Below are positions 11,705 to 22,166 of a DNA stretch of 64,000 nt, piece by piece. The stretch spans positions 124,001 through 188,000 of the forward strand of contig JAPDRN010000024.1 of NCBI GenBank assembly GCA_030247855.1. The letters run 5' to 3'. The position numbers and the translations under genes are program-made. The notes beneath the pieces are model-generated. The model saw only the letters and a list, made by a program, of their open reading frames with translations. It was not told where the DNA came from and searched no databases. Each line of letters opens with the position of its first letter. Position 1 is the first letter of the stretch. Source of the DNA: Knufia peltigerae (lineage: Eukaryota; Ascomycota; Eurotiomycetes; Chaetothyriales; Trichomeriaceae).

Positions 11705-12231
11705 CTACGATCTGGGCTTCTCCTTCTTCTCCTTCCACAAGGCGCTCAAACCGACACCCGAGACCTTGACGACCTTGAATCGTACACCGGGAATATCACC
11801 CTTGGCTTTACCCTTTCGACCGAAGCCAGCCAGGAGGACTTCATCGTTTTCGTCGACAAAGTTCAAGCAACCGTCGTTGGGGACTAATCAAACCAAAAAC
11901 AAGTCAGCAAGCTCTTCTTTTTTTCTGTGATTTTGTGTGGTTTCGAGGTTTCTTCGGGGAAAGTCATACCGAAAGCGGTGACCTTCTTTCCGTTCTTGAT
12001 CAATTGAACCCTAACACATTTTCGAATGGCAGAGTTTGGCTGTTTGGCTTCGACACCGACTTTTTCGAGGACGATACCCTTGGCGTGAGAGGACCCACCG
12101 AAGGGAGAGGACTTGTAGGCGGTACCGAGGAGTCGCTTCTTGTAGTGAAGATCGGCCCATCTACCTTCCTTGCGGGCGGCGACGAGCTTGCGGGCGGCGT
12201 TAAGACCGCGGGGCTTGCCTCTGTTTGTCAT
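11705..12231 (-). CDS. rps23: 40S ribosomal protein S23 (uS12)
   Basis: Universal decoding-centre protein of the small ribosomal subunit. Two exons, 12231-11970 and 11883-11705, give 146 aa, matching the eukaryotic length of about 145. Hallmarks include KPRGLNAARK, the run SSPFGGSSHAKGIVLEK, KQPNSAIRKCVRVQLIKNG, the PNDGC loop that holds the hydroxylated proline near the decoding site, and the C-terminus WKEKKEKPRS. The intron has donor GTATGA and acceptor TGATTAG in phase 1. A TTTACAG acceptor with an upstream CTAAC branch-point-like sequence sits just before the ATG, implying a 5' UTR leader intron, as is common for ribosomal protein genes. Confidence 0.97.
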
Positions 12232-12910
12232 TTCTGTAAATGATACCAAAAGATATGTTAGCTTTCTGAGGTAGATTTGTTTTTCGAAAAGAGTGAGATT
12301 TCTTTGGCAAACGGTTCGTCGCAGGCAAAAGAGTATTTCCCTCTGAGAAGTGTGTAAGAAGTGTCAAACTGTCGACGCGACAGAGAGATGGGGACCAGAT
12401 GGAGGAAATCGTTCGCACGTACTGGATACTGTGACAAGCAGATGTGTGCTGAGGGAGGTTTCTAGAAGATTGTTTGGCGACTGAAACTTGAGGTCGTTGT
12501 CGGTCGCGAATTTGGATTGATGGGGGAGGATCTCGAAAAGTTCAGTGGGCTTGGCAGCCAAGACTGCGGTTGTGTGATCTCAGGTAGTGCAAGAAAATAG
12601 GAAGGTGTGCCGGCGTTGAGCTGACCAACAGAGGCAGAATTATTACTGTGGAGCATTGGTACACTCTGGCAAGGCCAGCCTTGACGAACTACTTTCACCT
12701 ACTCCATCATATTAGTGTGAGTGACATCCTCACAGCAGCCTTTCATCAGATCATGGCAACATAAGACGAAAGTCTTTCGAAAAGGTACTCCGTAGTCGGA
12801 TAAGACACCACAATCTTCCCTCTCAATGTCAATTCAATAATAAAATCGTCCCCCCCATCTCCCAAGGCGAGAGCCCACCGCTCTCGGCCAACCGTTTTGG
12901 TTTTGGAATC
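12232..12910. other. Divergent promoter region with probable leader intron of rps23
   Basis: It holds the rps23 promoter and 5' UTR, including the 3' end of a probable leader intron ending at about 12234. A copy of TACTCCGTA lies at 12786-12794. Short minus-strand frames (12364-12698) could be UTR exon sequence, but no protein family was recognised. Confidence 0.5.
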
Positions 12911-13834
12911 ATGGCATCGTCCTCCGCGCGCAAACCACCTCTGTTGGAGGTACCGGCTTCGCCACTCGACCGGCCCAAGTCCAACATGTCGCGGTCCAAC
13001 ACCCACCGCCTCCCGCCGCCGTCGTTGTTCCAAGGGCCGCCGTCGAAGAATGCTTCGCACGTGTCACTCAGCCTGCCCGGGGGAGGCGGGAGCGGCGGGG
13101 GCGGCGTCGGTGGCGGCGTCGTCGACCGGCCGGGGGGGTCTGAACAACCCCCGGAACACCACCACCGCATCACCAGCCGGCCATCTCGGGTCCCCGCGGC
13201 GGCGTCGTTCTCCGGCCCGCCGCTGCGCCAACCGCCCACGCAGCCCGACGACCACCGCGCCGAGAACCTGTGGGCCGAGATGCAAAAGACGCTCGCCGAC
13301 GTCGAGGTCTCGGCCCTCAACACCAGCCACGTGTTCGGCGCGAGCCACGTCCGGGCCCTCGAGGACCTCCGCACGGCCCAGCTCTCGCTCGCCCAGACGT
13401 GGGCCAAAACCGAGGCCGACGAGCTGCACGACCTGGAGCACGAGAGGAGCGCCGACAGCGGAGCCGCCGCCACCGTCGGCAAGATCGAAGCCAACACCAC
13501 CGGCAACGCCAGCGCCGCCAACAAAGGTCGGGGCAACACGGCGTTCACCAACAACAAGAACCTCGAGGAGGAGACGGAGCGGGACATTCAGCTCGCGCGG
13601 CGCCGCAGGGAGGCCAACGATCGGTACTTTGAACAGGTCAACCGTGGCGTGTTGGACGTTGTCAACAAGCTCGACGAGGTCGCGGGCGCCATGAGGAGGG
13701 TCGAGCGCGAGTCGCGCGAGATATGGGACGAGTCTTCCGACGACGGCATGACCGGGAGCGAGACCGGGTCGGCCACGGATCATACCGGTGTCACGGATAG
13801 CCCCATGACCGCCGGTGGGAAAAGGGGCAGGTAA
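12911..13834 (+). CDS. Conserved-looking hypothetical protein, GC-rich, coiled coil
   Basis: Not recognised as a named family. The 307-aa frame has a Pro/Gly-rich N-terminal third, including a long Gly/Val run encoded by very GC-rich DNA. An ordered part follows at about residues 115-180 (ENLWAEMQKTLADVEVSAL then HVRALEDLRTAQLSLAQTWA), reading as amphipathic helices. A second charged helical region, about 218-275 (EEETERDIQLARRRREANDR), probably forms a coiled coil, and the tail is Ser/Thr/Asp-rich. The stop at 13832 lies inside a perfect donor (AG|GTAAGT), so another short exon downstream is possible and the true C-terminus is uncertain. The helical pattern suggests a structural or adaptor subunit, but no function can be assigned. 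Confidence 0.7.
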   Translation: MASSSARKPPLLEVPASPLDRPKSNMSRSNTHRLPPPSLFQGPPSKNASHVSLSLPGGGGSGGGGVGGGVVDRPGGSEQPPEHHHRITSRPSRVPAAASFSGPPLRQPPTQPDDHRAENLWAEMQKTLADVEVSALNTSHVFGASHVRALEDLRTAQLSLAQTWAKTEADELHDLEHERSADSGAAATVGKIEANTTGNASAANKGRGNTAFTNNKNLEEETERDIQLARRRREANDRYFEQVNRGVLDVVNKLDEVAGAMRRVERESREIWDESSDDGMTGSETGSATDHTGVTDSPMTAGGKRGR

Positions 13835-14604
13835 GTGAAAAAAATGAAGGTCATCTTCCTTTCACAAATAAATACAACACACGCCTCGATGAGGAAACGA
13901 CCGAGTGGAACCGAGATACATTTACCCGCTCTTGATGCGCGAAGGTACATATCGTATCACATGAACATACAGGTTCGCGTATGCTGAGGGCGAATTCCAA
14001 TCAGGGTTCTTTGACAGCGAGAGCCATGGAATATGACAATGTCACACAGATAAATGCCCCTTGAACAATTCGACCGCGTGCGCAGCATATGCGCGAGGTA
14101 TTCAGACAAACGGCGAATGACTGGTGGAGAGATAGAGAGGCACTCCCTAGGTATATTCAGGAGTACCGGGCGATTCCGTGCATTTGGTTTGAGAACACCT
14201 TCTAGCAAAGGTATATAAACAGATCTCGGTTCTTGCCGGGCCAGAATCCAAATCATGGCAACTATCATCTCGAGTCTGGCCGAGGGTCGTTCTCCACCAA
14301 AAGTAGGCGGCAGACACTTTTCAGAAGCCTATACATGTCGCACTCATGAAGGGACTCATGGCCATGAAACGCTCTCAAAGAACCTTGGTAGCTAGATACT
14401 GCCTAGGCTAGAGATCGAAATCAAATGCTACGAGGCAGCTTTGACTACGAGGATCCCCAATTTCAAGTCAATTACAGCCTAGATAGGGGAAGTTCACAAT
14501 TTGCATCATGCATTCATATTACTAGGCCGTAAATCCGAAAAAGACTGTATGTGGAAAAGCCACGCTCGCTCTAATCTAGAATCATCTCGACCATTCATTC
14601 TCGC
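13835..14604. other. Convergent intergenic region
   Basis: No gene supported. The first part may contain an extra exon of the preceding gene, because a consensus donor overlaps its stop. The rest is AT-rich 3' flank of the Mg-transporter homologue. Confidence 0.45.
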
Positions 14605-16357
14605 TCAGGAACCATCTGCGTCATTTCCACCACTCTGGTCAAAGCGACTTCGACTCGCACGCTTTGGATCAGTCCTTCGCTCCTCATCATCGGCGAAGCG
14701 TACAGATGTACTTGAATGCCTGCCACTTTGATGGTAATGTGTCCCGACTCCAGTCCGGGGTGCACTGCTGTTTCTTCGATGCGCGGCGTTTCCCTTTGGC
14801 TGGAAATCGGTTGCTTTGGTGTTATCTTTCTGTCCTTCCTCTCTGGAGCCTGACGAACTCGGTCGGCTCCCAGTAGAAATGGCTTGTGATGACCCTGATT
14901 CGCCCCTGCGTCGGGTTCTGGGGTTCTTGATCGAGGGAAAGGGACCCGGAGCACGAGGGAGAGATGCCAGATAGTCATCTTGACGCGCCTCATCATCGAG
15001 TTGTGCCCAGATATCTTCTGTATCTGTAGCAGAAATGCGCCTAGATGATCCAGTCGCAGCGCGAGGTCGAGCGCCCAGTAGGGGGGTTTGCTCATCTACC
15101 GAAGATCTCATAAGTGATGTGGAGCTTCCTTTTCTTCCATTCGGCAAGTACAAAGATTGGTCGTCGGACGCGGATTGAACCAATCCTAGGCCCGGAGTAA
15201 GTGGTGTTCGAGGAGGAACTGCTTGAGGAGCAGCTTCTGAAGGTGTTATGTCATCTAATCTCCACGAAAGAGACAGGACACCAAGGAGCAATATGGCCGT
15301 TCCCAATGCCACCAGACAGGCATGCAGCACACTTAGTCTTGATGCTTGTTGGAAGTAGATCAGACCATCTAGAATGGCAATAATGTTGTAAACACAAAAG
15401 ACGAAGGGGTATAAAACGCTGGTACTGCACAATCTCAACCCGAGGTGTAAGTAATATAATTGAGTCAAGGCGAAGAAAAGCAGAGCAATTAGGATAAGCC
15501 AGGATTGAAAGCGATTGAACTGGTTGTTGTGGTCAACAATCGTGCGAACAAGTAGTTCAACGGCGGATTTAGCAACCAGGAGTGAATGTGCTGAGAGAAT
15601 GCCGGATATGAGAGCGTACGACAAGCCGCGAATCAGGCGTAAACGGTTGACTTTGATCTTGAGATGCTGAGGTAGTTGAGTAGTGAAAGTGGTGGAGAGG
15701 CTTAGCTGTGGCCTCGAACTTGAAGATGCCGATCTTGGTCTTTCAGACTTCGGTAGGCTTTGCGCAATGTGTCGATTGGATGACCACATTCTCAAGACGT
15801 GCGCAAACAATATGGTCGATACTGCCACAATCATTGTCCCAACCATCCAGATTATGAAGTTCCTCCGATTGAGGAGGTGTAGTAATTGTTGTAGGTTGTG
15901 GGCTGGCTCGCCAATGGCCCCAAAGGTCGCTATGAGTGCTGCCCCGGAACATGTCAAGACCGTGCCCAAGAGGGAAAAACGAGTGAATGGTTCTCCTAGC
16001 AATAGAGTCGCAAATGCTGTGTTGAATACCAGCCCTGAAGCCTGCAGGGTTGACAGGACCGGGAGAGGCAAAGTAGTGATTTGTATGGTACTGCCGACGA
16101 GGTTCGAGATGACGAACATGAACATTCCCAACTGCCATTTTCGCCTCTTATAAGGGGGCCTTCTTGTCTCCAAGTCTTGTTTGGCATCTTCAATCATATG
16201 CGACTTGCGCTGAAGGGTAAGTCCCAGGCTTTGGATCGAGGTGGACAACAGGCCGACGACAATACCGACCTAAATCATCAGCGGAATGTTTATCTGGCAC
16301 GAATTCAAGACGTACGGCAATGGTGCCCTGAGGCGAAAGGTCACCGAGTTGGCCCAT
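14605..16357 (-). CDS. NIPA-like (DUF803) magnesium transporter homologue
   Basis: Multi-pass membrane protein of the NIPA/drug-metabolite-transporter superfamily, in which animal members move Mg2+. Two exons: 16357-16316 (MGQLGDLSPQGTIA) and 16269-14605, giving 568 aa. The first helix (VGIVVGLLSTSIQSLGLTLQRKS) is the family start. About eight further hydrophobic segments follow, including the pair around LVGSTIQITTLPLPVLSTLQASG and the helices before residue 370. The last 190 residues are hydrophilic, Ser/Arg-rich and low in complexity, presumably a cytosolic regulatory tail. The GTACGT donor and TTTAG acceptor join in phase 0. Membrane location and substrate are inferred from family only. 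Confidence 0.88.
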
Positions 16358-17079
16358 AGTCGTGGATGGTTGTGGTGTTTATTTCAAGGTCCATCAGCTG
16401 GGTCAGCCATGCTGCGCCATTCATCTTGAGCTTGTAGGCATCAAGGTGGTAGTTCTGTGGGATGATCGTACACGCGGGGTCTTTCGTAGTGAGGAAGGAG
16501 AAAATAGGTGAGGTGTGAAGAGGCAAGAGAGAAGAGAGAATGGAGGGTGGTGACAGATATTGAACGGGCAAGGGACAATGTGACGCGGGCGGTGTATGGG
16601 GCGTATGAAGTGTGTCAATACAGACTGCGCTTTGACGGTGACTTCATCCGGTTCAATAATTGCTTGGTACGATCACCTAAGGTACGAGTACTCCGTACCT
16701 TCTGCACTATTTATCTAGGCGCTAAAGCAGGTAGCTTGGTGTGCCTGAGGACTTTAACCAAGTCGCTAGTGGGCTTCACTTCCCCATGTTCAATGAGCTT
16801 TGGCTGCGATTTCCCTGCGTCAGTTCCTCATACATACCAGATATCCTGTTACAACCACCAGCTTTGACTGTAGTTAATCTAGTTCAAGACAACCTACACC
16901 GAATTTAACCTACACTCTTCCAGCTGAGGGTTTTACTCAGTGTTCAAGAACTCGTGAAGGACTACACCCAACCGACTTCGCGCAGACGGTTGCCTCGACT
17001 CTCCAGCTCGTTATCAAAGAGCACCATCTCACTTCCCCCACGAACCATCTAGACCGTAACGACAAACCAAACCGCCAGA
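16358..17079. other. Divergent promoter region with TACTCCGTA motif
   Basis: It lies between the divergent Mg-transporter homologue and V-ATPase genes. TACTCCGTA is at 16689-16697. A 119-codon plus-strand frame here has no recognisable domain. Confidence 0.5.
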
Positions 17080-17884
17080 ATGTCGTCCCACGCACTCTCG
17101 GACGACCAGGTACACTCTCCCGCCTATTTTATAGGCTATACTCGTACTAACCGACAGTTCTAGGTCGCATCCGAGCTGAAGAAGATGACTGCCTTCATTC
17201 GACAAGAAGCCCTTGAGAAAGCTCGAGAGATTCAGCTCAAGGCAGATGAAGAGTTCGCAATCGAGAAATCAAAACTGGTCCGGGAAGAAATCGCAGCCAT
17301 CGACAAGGAGTACGAGAAGAAGTTCAAGCAGGCGTCAATGTCGCAACAGATCACCCGCTCGACAATGTCCAACAAGACAAGAATAAAGGTGTTGAGTGCA
17401 CGGCAAGAACTACTGGACAAGCTGTTCGAACAAGCACGATCCAAGTTGGCAGAGTCTGGCTCGAAGAACAAAAACTACGAGGAAGTTCTCAAAGGCTTGA
17501 TCCTGGAAGGTCTGTACCTCCTCGCCGAGAACAAGGTGCAACTTCGGTGTAGGAAGGCAGACAAGGACAAGGTCGAGAGTGCAGCAAAGAAGGCGGCAGC
17601 CGACTACAAGAAGAACATGGGCAGCGAGTGTCAGCCAGTGATAGACGAGAAGAATTGGCTGCCAGAAGAATCGTGAGTATATTGACCTATCACCATTATC
17701 AATTTGGTGGATGAGAGCTGACAATCTATACAGCACTGGTGGCGTTTTCATTGTTGGCGGTAATGGAAAGATTGAACTGAACAACACCTTTGAAGAGCGA
17801 TTGCGCATGTGTGAGAGCGATGCTCTGCCTAGCATCCGAGCCACGTTGTTTGGCGAGAACCAGAACAGAAAGTTCCACGATTAG
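17080..17884 (+). CDS. vma4: V-type proton ATPase subunit E
   Basis: Peripheral stalk subunit of the vacuolar V1 sector, tying the catalytic head to the membrane sector for vacuole acidification. Three exons, 17080-17109, 17164-17672 and 17734-17884, give 229 aa, the usual family length. The protein starts MSSHALSDDQ, followed by VASELKKMTAFIRQEALEKA. The N-terminal half is one long charged helix (residues about 12-100), as expected for the stalk. The C-terminal domain includes the conserved GGVFIVGGNGKIELNNTFEERL and ends with IRATLFGEN. The tiny first exon is supported by a clean phase-0 join and the conserved DDQVASELKKM junction. Confidence 0.96.
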
Positions 17885-18247
17885 GCGGATAAATCTGATA
17901 GGTTTGGTTTGTAGTCGGTGCGACGCGCGGTGGGTTCTATCATGGATGGTTTGGCTGTTTGAGGCGCGGTCTGGCAAGGGTTCGATAGATACGGATTCTC
18001 AACCAGAAACAGCTTTTAGAGAGCCCGGCCTCACGCTGGATGTGTTACAATATATTGTCATGCATACCTTGCATATGTCACTAAGTCCTGTTCCCATTCC
18101 CAAGTCAAAAACCATGTTGTAAAATGCAAATGCACGCAGTATTTCCGTTTTTAAACCACCAACACCACGCTGATAAGACGAAATACATGTTTCAGAATTG
18201 CCCGGAAAGAAAAAAGAACGATCACGTCAAGCCCGTCACAAACCATG
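17885..18247. other. Convergent intergenic region
   Basis: It lies between the V-ATPase E 3' end and the 3' end of the 799-aa gene. Nothing else was recognised. Confidence 0.5.
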
Positions 18248-20647
18248 CTACAACCAGTCAGAGAGGCCTAGTTGTTTACGAATGACCTCTTCCGTCTCCG
18301 ACTTGGCCTCTGATGCCTGGGAAGAAGAAGGTGCCGACAGACTTGTACCCTTGGCAGAATCGGCCGGTGGTGCTCCCACCACGCTCGCAGTCGCGGTCGT
18401 GTTCGTGGTGGAGGTGACAGTCGCAGACCTTGGATCGTTACCTCCAGGCCGTGCCAGAAACCGCCTCATGACATCTTTGCCCTTTTGCTCGCTCCGAAAG
18501 TCCTGCGAATCTCGGATGCGGCCGGTCTCGAGGTCAAAGATGTTCTTCTTCGGTCTCAGTTCCGTGCGCACGCTGAACAACAGCCGCCAGTACAGGGCCT
18601 GCAAGGCGGCCTTGGCTTCCGTCCGACTCAGATGAGACGCGCCCGTGTCGATGATGGAGACGAGAGTCGAGCGGACCGTCTCGGCGATCTTGTCGACGGA
18701 CTTGTTGAACGTGACTTCGTCGGCGCGCGAGTCGAAACTGGCGGGTCGTCCGCCGTCGGCGATGGCGGCGTCGAGGACGTGCGTGAGGGCCCGAAGGGCG
18801 GTGTAGTCGATGTTTTTGGGGTCTCTGTGTCGGTGGGGGCTAAAGAGCGAGTGTCGAGAGACGCGATGGGTCAAGGTGTTCAGGTACCCTGAATCCGGCA
18901 GGCACTTACCGTCCTGCAGACTGTCGGGGCCGAGGATGAATGTCTGCGCGAGGACCAGACGGGCCTTGATAGCAGTGCGAGAGACGGGCAGGATGTGTGA
19001 GAGGAGATGTGCTTGTAGTGTCGGATCTTGCAAGTGCTTCCCGACGTCCGTGAGTATTCTCTCGAGGACGTGAGCTTTCATGTCAGGGTCCGGTAGGCTG
19101 AGCAGGGCCCGAAGCGTATCTTCGACTTTGACTGACACTCGCCCGTCGCTCATGAGTTCAGAATCAATGGCAAGCCGACAAACCAGGGAGGTCAGTTTGC
19201 TCAGAGCCAGAAAATCCATGTCGTGAGAGATGGCCTGAAACATGTCCAATGCCGAAAGGAGATATTTGGGGTTCGTCCTGTCTGGCTCGGGCGCCACACG
19301 ATACCTTGGTTCGATCGTAACGGCTTCTTGTGATTTTGACATGTCTGCGCCCAAAGACTGGAAAATCGCCTGCACATCCTGAGCCGTGATATTGTGTCTC
19401 GTCCAAGCCGGACTCGCGTTTCTTAAGCACTCGATATACGCACGGCGTACGTCATCCTGTTGTTCAAGTACAACCGTGTTGAAGGCCCATTTCAACGCCT
19501 CTTCGGGCATGCGTCCTCTAGCAGAGAGATCCGCAATATATCCAGACGTGAACATGCGTGCTCTAGCTTCATCGTCACCTGCGCGCCATAGATTCTCTGG
19601 AATTGCATGTTCGGGGAATTCGAGCTGAATGGGAATCTCGTCTTTCCAGTCTCTCAGCCCGCCTGACCCGAAGAATAAAAAGACGCGATCCGCAGAAAGG
19701 GCCTCTGTACGTTCCACAGCATCCATGAGCCTGGAAACTCCGTCATGGTGGTCGTCATCCTCGACCTTCGTCGCGACCGTTGCGAGAAGACTCCTATCCA
19801 GACTGGCATTATCATTATTTTCTGCGGGGCCCTTCGACGCCTCATAATCCGCGCGTGACTTACGCACCTTTTCGTCAATGCCCTGGTCGTTCAAATGATC
19901 GCCGAGAATTGAAGAGAAGTCGAAATCCGTCGCCTTTTGTTTCGCCAACAGAGCACGGAGCCTATCCTTGCCGACCAGAGGGACCGACCAGCCTCCTGTG
20001 AAAGCACTGAGCGCTCTAATCCGTTCAGCCTCGAGTTGCGCTTCGTCGACTTCCGGAGAGGACGAGCGGGATGTGATGTCCCCATTCTTTTTCCTTCCGA
20101 AGAGACCACTCAACGATTCTAGCGAGTCTACAGAGTCTGCATCGTCGTCATCAGAATCGGGAATTTCTGTGATCTCGGTATGACGAGAGAAACTCTGCGC
20201 TGACGGGGGTACGGGTACGAACGAAGGCCGCTTGATCGGGGTTGGAGAAGGGGACGAAGAAGCTCTGTCTGTACTGTGGAGGGCAGATCGTTTGGAAGTC
20301 AATGGCGAGTTTATTGGGTTTCGAGGTTTGGGACTGCGGAAGGGTATAGACTGCGAGTTCGAGCCTGGTCCACTCAGTGGTGAGAAGGTCGGGGATTTAG
20401 GTGTTCTGCTCTTTGCATGCGGTCTTCTTGAGGTGCTGGGTGTTGTCACTACTCGTGTAATCTCTATGTTTGGGTTCTTTGTCTTCCTAGGTGTGGTCAC
20501 CACTCGAGTAATCTCAAGGTCAGAATCGCTCTGCGCGGCTGGGCCGGCGTCGGTGGATGGCGTTGAACGTTTCGCTGGAACTGTAGGATTGATGTAGGGT
20601 CTGAAGAAATCGGATATTCGCTTCTTCCGAGGCGTGGGAGTCGACAT
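18248..20647 (-). CDS. Large helical protein with PIP-box-like N-terminus (possible genome-maintenance factor)
   Basis: A single open frame of 799 aa, not confidently assigned. The N-terminus MSTPTPRKKRISDFFRPY places an I-x2-FF core behind basic residues, like PCNA-interacting or ISDFF-type motifs of DNA-repair proteins. A disordered Ser/Pro region follows with a duplicated EITRVVTTP segment (about residues 45-70) and an acidic IPDSDDDD tract. From about residue 210 to 770 the sequence is helical and folded-looking. This architecture resembles the unstructured-then-helical plan of Smc5/6 loader subunits such as Nse6, but that is only a guess. An intron-like stretch (donor GGTAAG, acceptor TTTAG near 18840-18910) would break the frame if spliced, so I kept it exonic. 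Confidence 0.8.
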   Translation of the reverse strand: MSTPTPRKKRISDFFRPYINPTVPAKRSTPSTDAGPAAQSDSDLEITRVVTTPRKTKNPNIEITRVVTTPSTSRRPHAKSRTPKSPTFSPLSGPGSNSQSIPFRSPKPRNPINSPLTSKRSALHSTDRASSSPSPTPIKRPSFVPVPPSAQSFSRHTEITEIPDSDDDDADSVDSLESLSGLFGRKKNGDITSRSSSPEVDEAQLEAERIRALSAFTGGWSVPLVGKDRLRALLAKQKATDFDFSSILGDHLNDQGIDEKVRKSRADYEASKGPAENNDNASLDRSLLATVATKVEDDDHHDGVSRLMDAVERTEALSADRVFLFFGSGGLRDWKDEIPIQLEFPEHAIPENLWRAGDDEARARMFTSGYIADLSARGRMPEEALKWAFNTVVLEQQDDVRRAYIECLRNASPAWTRHNITAQDVQAIFQSLGADMSKSQEAVTIEPRYRVAPEPDRTNPKYLLSALDMFQAISHDMDFLALSKLTSLVCRLAIDSELMSDGRVSVKVEDTLRALLSLPDPDMKAHVLERILTDVGKHLQDPTLQAHLLSHILPVSRTAIKARLVLAQTFILGPDSLQDGKCLPDSGYLNTLTHRVSRHSLFSPHRHRDPKNIDYTALRALTHVLDAAIADGGRPASFDSRADEVTFNKSVDKIAETVRSTLVSIIDTGASHLSRTEAKAALQALYWRLLFSVRTELRPKKNIFDLETGRIRDSQDFRSEQKGKDVMRRFLARPGGNDPRSATVTSTTNTTATASVVGAPPADSAKGTSLSAPSSSQASEAKSETEEVIRKQLGLSDWL

Positions 20648-21683
20648 AGTCGTCCCGAGTCACCATGGTACTGAGCCTGGAGACCACAGGCTACAGATGA
20701 AGCAAAGGCATTTGATGGGTGAGTGGGTGGTTTGTATCTATTTCAGTGTCGACGACAATTCGCAATGCGCGACACGTTCGTGACGAAACGTGTAAAGTTA
20801 CGGAGATCATCACGCCAAGTTCTCGCCTAATTAGTTAGACCAGCGAGTGCCTATAGCAAGGATCATAGTGGCCCCCTTAGGTAAGTAATAGGCAACTACG
20901 GAGTAGTTACGGTGCTTTGAGCCCTTGACACGCCCCCGGAGTCTTGTTTGTTCTTCAACCTCCCACCATACCATTTTTCTTCAATGCTTCTTTTTTCCTT
21001 TCTCTGCTCGACCCTGCTACAACAGGACTCGAACAGATTCTTTACAGCCTCCTTCATCTCAGAGCTGGAGCTCAAGGGCTCACACAATCTCCTCATGTTA
21101 TTTCCATTCTCTCGTCACGATATCTTACTGTCACATTGAGATGTCGTCGTTCGAACTGATGGCCTTTGTTGGCCTCCAAGAAAAGAATGGTAGAAAGACG
21201 TTCTCAACCCTGATTCTGTATCTGCTGTGCTGGACCTCCGGGTATGAAAGCTCAGTTCGTTTTGATATCAGACATGTCAAGTAGAAGCGTAATTTGGTAA
21301 TTTACCCTGATGATATCTTTCTGGACGTACGTATGTTGGAAATCGGGATGAGATGGTGCCGCACATGTCATTGTCTACGTCCGTATCCCTCTACTTTTGG
21401 TCTAGATAGCTGCGTGTAATGAGGGCCAATCGCCAAGACACGGCATCATTGAGATCAAATGAACCGAGTTCGAAGTGCTTTGGACACAAAAACTCACATC
21501 TATTTGGCGAAGCTATACGAGAATGCCTGAGGTATAAGTATATGTCAGGTGAGCAGACTTCTTATCCTTCTCTTCTAACGTCAACCCTCTGTCGAACAGA
21601 CCAGCTCGAAGCAATTTTTCTCCCGACTCATCGTCAACTTTCTTCAGAAATAGATATATATATATATATTTATCAACATCACG
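20648..21683. other. Intergenic region with TACGGAGTA and AT repeat
   Basis: About 1 kb. TACGGAGTA is at 20897-20905. A TA dinucleotide run (about 21654-21669) sits just before the start of the DUF1772 gene and would fall in its 5' UTR or core promoter. A plus-strand frame at 20925-21284 shows no domain. Confidence 0.5.
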
Positions 21684-22166
21684 ATGGATTCCAACACCAT
21701 TCTGCGTACCACTTCTATCTTGGGCCTGTCATCTTCCCTCTTCGTCTCTGGCGTCTCATTCTCACAGTCTTACCTCACCATTCCACTATTCATCGGACTA
21801 CCACAGGAGACAACCACGCCGCTCTTCAAAGACCTCTACTACAGCGGAGCCAAACTCATCGTGCCATTGGCCTTGACGTCGACCTTGAGCACGGCGACTG
21901 CAGCCTATCTCGATGTCGAGAAAAGGACGGGGTATGCTGTCGCAGCGGCCGCGACGGTCTCAATATTGCCATTTACCGCAGCGGTCATGTTCAAATGCAT
22001 CCACAGGTTGATAGCTATTGCCGACGATGCCAAGGTCAGGGAGAAGACCCAGCCAGGAGAAGTGGATGGGCTGTTGAACCAGTGGAAGTGGATGAATTTC
22101 GTCAGAGCTGGTCTGTCAGGTGTTGGAGGCGTTGTTGGTTTGTTGGTGTACAGTGGAATATTGTGA
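21684..22166 (+). CDS. DUF1772 (anthrone oxygenase-like) membrane protein
   Basis: Single-exon 160-aa protein with four predicted membrane segments: residues about 8-28, 52-72, 80-102 and 138-158. The pattern and length match DUF1772, which includes anthrone oxygenases of polyketide pathways and many proteins of unknown role. The loop after the third helix carries the polar stretch HRLIAIADDAKVREK, and NQWKWMNFVRAGLS before the last helix is typical (a W-x2-x-N-x2-R pattern). No polyketide synthase is visible nearby, so an anthrone substrate should not be assumed. Confidence 0.82.
   Translation: MDSNTILRTTSILGLSSSLFVSGVSFSQSYLTIPLFIGLPQETTTPLFKDLYYSGAKLIVPLALTSTLSTATAAYLDVEKRTGYAVAAAATVSILPFTAAVMFKCIHRLIAIADDAKVREKTQPGEVDGLLNQWKWMNFVRAGLSGVGGVVGLLVYSGIL

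Noticed and set aside
12364..12698. Small minus-strand gene upstream of rps23
   Set aside because: No family recognised; it sits where the rps23 5' UTR and leader intron are expected.
16508..16867. 119-codon plus-strand frame between Mg transporter and V-ATPase genes
   Set aside because: Lies in a divergent promoter, contains the TACTCCGTA motif and has no domain.
18840..18910. Intron inside the 799-aa gene
   Set aside because: The donor and acceptor look acceptable, but removal of about 70 nt shifts the frame away from the long downstream open frame.
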